Assembly: GCA_009760855.2 (NCBI GenBank)
Contig: WPIO01000015.1
Coordinates: forward strand, 2,959,001 to 3,023,000
Reading direction: 5' to 3'
From: Cristatella mucedo
Lineage: Eukaryota > Bryozoa > Phylactolaemata > Cristatellidae
DNA: 64,000 nucleotides
Positions 59,822 through 64,000 of the stretch are shown one piece after another. Position 1 is the stretch's first letter. Each line of letters starts with the position of its first letter. The notes beneath the pieces were generated by a model that saw nothing but the letters and a program-made list of their open reading frames with translations, was not told the DNA's origin and did not search any database. The position numbers were made by a program, and so were the translations under genes.

Positions 59822-59866
59822 GTCATACCCACTTGGCAACCCACTGGGTTGCCAAGTGGGTGTGAC
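59822..59866. repeat. 22-bp inverted repeat with 1-nt loop
   Basis: The arms 59822-59843 and 59845-59866 match at 21 of 22 positions (core CCCACTTGGCAACCCA). Immediately before it, 59791-59811 has a second small palindrome (TCACAGTG...CACTGTGA). Confidence 0.92.
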
Positions 59867-62756
59867 CAGCAGCAGCAGCAGCCGAGCAGAAGGCATCGCT
59901 TGCTGATTTGCATCATCCGCCGAGCTTGCAAGCCTTCGAAGCTGCATTCGTATTGATAAAAGATGCATCCCCCAGCGACAGGAGGATGCCGCTGCAGTGG
60001 ATAGGTCACAGCTGCAGGGCACCACCTCTGCTCTGGCTCACAGCACGGTCAGTCCTCTCCCTTGCCACTCCCCTCGCCCTCTCCTGTCCTTGCCACCCTC
60101 TCCCCAGGAGCTCTCGGCCCTTCACTGCCAGTACAGAGTGGAGGACGGTGGAAAAGGGCGGAGAGTGGAGCAAGGTCTGGCACGTGGCTCGCATGGCTGC
60201 AATCTCGGAAGAGGAGGCGCCAGACGCAGCTGTGGCTGCACTGGACGGCAGAACTGTGTTTTTTCTTCTTTGAAAGCAGGTCCCGACCAAGTTCGATGGG
60301 GAAAGTACAAACAGGCGTAGCTGGTGCAATTACAGCAGCAGCAGCAGGGCCGACGATCTGCTCTCCCGACGTTTACACTCGCTGTATGTTTACACTTTTA
60401 GCATACTTGGCCAAACAAGCCTCCACTTGGCATACGCACCACTGGGGCCTACGCAGAAGACGACGCAAAAATCTTCAAGAGCTGCAAGTTAGTGGCTGAA
60501 CGAGCAGCTGCACTTCTGCATTAGGACCACTGCAGTGTCCCACTAAGGGAAGTCAGGTACACCTCCAGCCCAGGCGATGGAGCATCTGATTGGCTATCCA
60601 CGAACATCCGGTAGGAGGGCATCGGAGTCACATCTTCGTAAAATGAATACAGGATTAATAAAAAATGCGCGCTCCCGTATGAAGAGCCTGTGCAGCCCTG
60701 CTTCCGGCCATAGCTGCAGCTCTGAGGGTTTTCTCCTAATCTCTCGGGCAGCGGCACAGAGCCCCGATTGATACATAAAGACTAAGGGCTAAGTACCAGT
60801 GGGGGGGTGCTGGCAAGAAATAAAAATGAATGTTTGCGGTTTCTGGATGTTGAACCTGTAGCTATCAGCTAATATCAAGACCGACTAGGTTGGCCAACAG
60901 CACAGACTGGGAGCCTCTGCGCACAGCCACCCGCGCTCAGCAAACCGACGACCTTCTGCTCGAGGTGCCGATCGCGTATGCAACCGATCCATGGCAACGA
61001 GGCTCCACATCCATAATGCGACCGGCTTGACACTCGCCGGCTGCAGCAACGGCTACCTATGGCTCACATCAGCTGAGTGGCATGAGCCGTGACATAAGGA
61101 AGAGGAACTGCCGGCGCAGTCGGCTGCCACCAACTTGCTCCCAGCACTGCCCGGTGGAGAGATGAACGACGCACTGCCCTATGTGAGATGGATGGATGGA
61201 TGGATGGCTCTCGCGAAATGAAACAGCCCCCTTGCCAATTGAGGAGCGCTACAGACGTCTGACCTGGAGGCAACCGATGAGTCACGGACACGTGCTACAG
61301 CTTCATCCAGGATTGGTGACCAATGAATGACACGCGACAACAGAGCTGCCCCGTGACACAGCAAGAAAAAAAGATGGTAAAGAGAGCCTGGCTGCCACCA
61401 CTACTGGAGTGCTGCTGCCGAGCGTGGGTGCGTGCAGCTTCTGTGCGAGCGCAACAAAAACTCGCCGAAAAACTAGATGACGGAATGCCCCAAAGCCACG
61501 ATGCTGCTGCTGCTGCCGAACTGCATCCAGGAAGAAGCTCAGACGAGGCAGCAGCAGCACGGGCGGCCATGATGCCAGCTGCCTTCCATCAGGGGCGGCC
61601 ATGATGCCTTCCCTTTGAGCTAGCCCCTCAAGCAGATTAAAACCTGCTCGGACAGTCCACATGCCCTTTTCGCAAGGCAGCTAGGACTGCTGACCCGGGG
61701 CACTTTTAAGTGGCAGCCGCTCTGTAACCTAACGCATGCATCGCTCGGCCTGTGAAATGGCTGCACTGGCGCCTGGTGCATCGCCACGCCCACCACATGG
61801 GGGCAGCACCGGCAACAAGAGTTGAAGGGAGGAGGAGGCCTGTCAGAGCAGCAGTCTCCTGGGAAGCGCCGCTGCACCCACAGCAGCATACAGCCATGGC
61901 ATGCATGCATGGCCGGCACTTCCCTGCGTTCTTGACTGAGATAGACATCCGTGACTAAAAGGGGGCCCTCCCCGTGGTGGCGTGTGCGGGCTCTTGACAC
62001 CGGAGCCGGGGCTTTGCTGAATGAGGCCAATCGCGTGCTCGCCACTGGTCAAAACTCGGCCAGCCGAAGGATCGGTGGCAGTGGCCAGCTCGGCCGGCCG
62101 GCCCTTCAGCCTCTCGAGGTCCATCGATACTGCCACGGCTGCCACTTGAGCGTGGCCGGGGCTCTGACAAAAAACACGTCCGTTGTTCAGTGGTACATAA
62201 ACTGAGGGGTGCTTGCTCAGGGCAGCGCCGGCTCATCTCCCTCATTGTTCCTAAACAGAATGCCGGAGCACGACTAATTGAAGCACAATGCGACAGCCGT
62301 GTTGAGCGACAAAGGCAGTAGCAGCCTTCTGCCGGTCCAGAGGCATGGCAGCGCATTCTGCAGCAGCTCGACCTCGAGGGCTGGCCAGGCAGCCAGTGTC
62401 CGGCTCAGGCAGCCTCTCCGCAGGCAGTACACGTGTCCGGCTCATTCTTGGCATGCAAAACGAACTTTCCAGCCACACGGGTCAGTCCACTCTGCCGGCA
62501 CTGCCTGTTTAGCCGAGTTTTTGCTCCAGACACAGAGCACTCAGCATCCAGGCTTCACGGGCAGTGACACTGGCAGGGGAAAAGTGGCAGTCCTATGGGA
62601 TGACCGCCTCTATGAGGCACACCCTGCGGCTGGCAACCCTTTGGGGAAGTCGGAAGGGACGGACCCGAGTTAGGCCCCTTCGCATGCACAATCCCGGCTG
62701 GGGAGGGGGCACAGCCTCCCCACCCCCCCCCCCGAGTCATTTTAACTAATGTATCT

Positions 62757-62936
62757 CCATCAGTAACTCCACAAAAGTCATAAAGACCATGTGGGTGTTA
62801 CGCAGGAGAGTTTTGTATAGCGCACTCACAGCCTAAGCGGCTTTCGGTACGCATTCGGTAGCCAACAGACTTCGTCTCACGCAACAAAGAGAAAGTGGGA
62901 AGCATAGCCGAGTCGGGAGAGCAGTTGAGGTAGTGA
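62757..62936 (-). mobile_element. LINE B 3' end, minus orientation
   Basis: Starts ATCAGTAACTCCACAAAAGT, the reverse of the family 3' terminus, and runs through CACCCACATGGTCTT reversed to GAAAGTGGGAAGCAT. Highly similar to 7780-7970. Confidence 0.88.
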
Positions 62937-64000
62937 TGCAGTCATTTCATGCCATAATCCCAGTTACAGCTTGTGGCGACTGATGCCGCAGGGCTGCCTC
63001 CCTGCGCAGGGCAGACCAGCATCTGGCCACCAGGGAGCCAGTGCCGGCTAGCTGGATGGGCAGCAGCAGCAGGCCCGCAGTCAGCGCAGCCTGTTTCCGT
63101 CACACACTGCAGCAGCTTCTGGCTCACCGGCAGCTTTGCCATACGAAGGTTCCCATGCGAAGGCTCTCCGCCAGCACCCGCAGCAGAGAGAGAGCAGGGC
63201 CGCGGGTGAGCTACCCAGAAAAAACATATACCCTCGCACTCGGATTGCCTTGGCAGCCGTTGGCGACGTTCACACGACTCAGTGCTCAGCATCGGCGCGC
63301 GCATCCGAGCGCCGAGTCGGCGCTGTGAGCGAGCTCTGCCGACGGCAGACGACGGCAGCGACGACAAAGGCAGCATCTACGGGGCAGCGGCAGGGGGAGA
63401 GAGAGAGAGGACTTGACCTTGACCAACGATCCCTGCAGTGCACATTCGGGACGCTGGTCGCTATGTACCAGCTAAGCCATGCTCACGACCATGATCAGCA
63501 GATGCTAGACGGACATAAGGACTGAATCGGTGGCAGGGTGGCTGGGGGGGTTGAACCCATCGACATTAAGATCATTACCTGCATCACTGGATAGCTGAAA
63601 CAAAACCAGCTCTCCAGGCTTGAGCATATTCGCTGCTGTTGCGTTGCTGGTTGAGGCTGGCGCCGAGCACGCCGAGCATGCGACGGACTGAGGCGATGGG
63701 ACCCCCGAGGGACGACCGACCGACCAGTGTGCCGATGAGCCAGTGAGGGCAGAGACAAACCCAGTAGCCAGTGCAGCAGCAGCAGCAGCAACTCAGTCGG
63801 TCAGCTCAAAGTAACAAGCAGCACGCGACCACAATACATCCGGCTGGACGCAGGTGGGCAGAGTTGATGGGCTGGTATCACCTCACTTGGGACAATGTAC
63901 CACAAGATATGAGGCCAGCCAATAGGCTAGCAGGTGCCAGGAGCCAGGTGTTTTCAGGCCAAGAGCAGCAGGAGGAGCAATTTGCATTCGGCCAGACGTA

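Larger units (their letters stand above)
58194..64000. other. Upstream intron or 5' region of AGAP, no exon recognised
   Basis: I searched the minus strand here for the conserved AGAP segment that precedes FVNSQEW and for any exon ending in the required phase, and found none that I would defend. The region holds a hairpin (59822-59866), a SINE-like piece (59115-59215), a LINE B fragment (62757-62936) and small repeats (GGAT)n at 61190-61207 and CAG at 63771-63791. GCGCATGCGC words occur near 58532. Confidence 0.45.

Noticed and set aside
59908-60499. Plus-strand frames of 107-145 codons
   Set aside because: No recognisable motif, overlapping frames of similar length on both strands in GC-rich sequence.
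62942-63376. Minus-strand frame as a possible AGAP first exon
   Set aside because: No match to the conserved AGAP N-terminal segment, and no donor in the phase required by the 58135-58193 exon.

Overview
The window looks like nuclear DNA of an invertebrate animal. It has long GT-AG introns, many simple-sequence tracts, several families of non-LTR retrotransposons (LINEs) and tRNA-headed SINEs, and Tc1/mariner relics. There is no sign of bacterial operons, phage or organelle genes. The species cannot be named from the sequence alone.

The one confident host gene runs on the minus strand across almost the whole window, from about 58.2 kb down to 7.0 kb. It is an AGAP/centaurin-gamma gene: ArfGAP with GTPase-like domain, ankyrin repeats and PH domain. 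I reconstructed 21 coding exons by reading the minus strand. Splice sites and codon phases agree at every junction, and together the exons encode about 1079 residues ending at a TGA at 7025-7027. In order they give an N-terminal linker, a GTPase-like domain (4 exons), a Gly/Ser-rich exon, a 201-residue Gln-rich exon, three Ser/Thr/basic linker exons, a split PH domain with a Ser-rich insert, an ArfGAP domain with a complete CX2CX16CX2C finger and arginine finger, and C-terminal ankyrin repeats. The first recognised exon starts inside a codon. The true N-terminus is therefore upstream, either unrecognised between 58.2 and 64 kb or beyond the window.

Everything else I can recognise lies in the introns or the 3' flank. 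LINE family A (CR1/L2-like, ATT-repeat tail) has one long copy at 42.6-45.9 kb and many truncated copies, all but one on the minus strand. LINE family B (3' ends only) is mostly on the plus strand. Two SINE families occur, and one shares its 3' tail with LINE A. There are two Tc1 relics (about 15.3-16.3 and 35.8-36.75 kb), and a decayed copy of an uncharacterised repetitive animal gene family (48.3-50.3 kb) that is itself split by a LINE B insertion. Simple repeats include long CT/GA, TA, CA and CTG tracts and a 14-bp minisatellite.

I found no convincing new defence, RNA or enzymatic system. The items most worth following up are the AGAP gene model with its large Gln-rich insert, a probable GC-AG intron, the SINE/LINE tail sharing, the uncharacterised repetitive gene family, and several unusually good hairpins.
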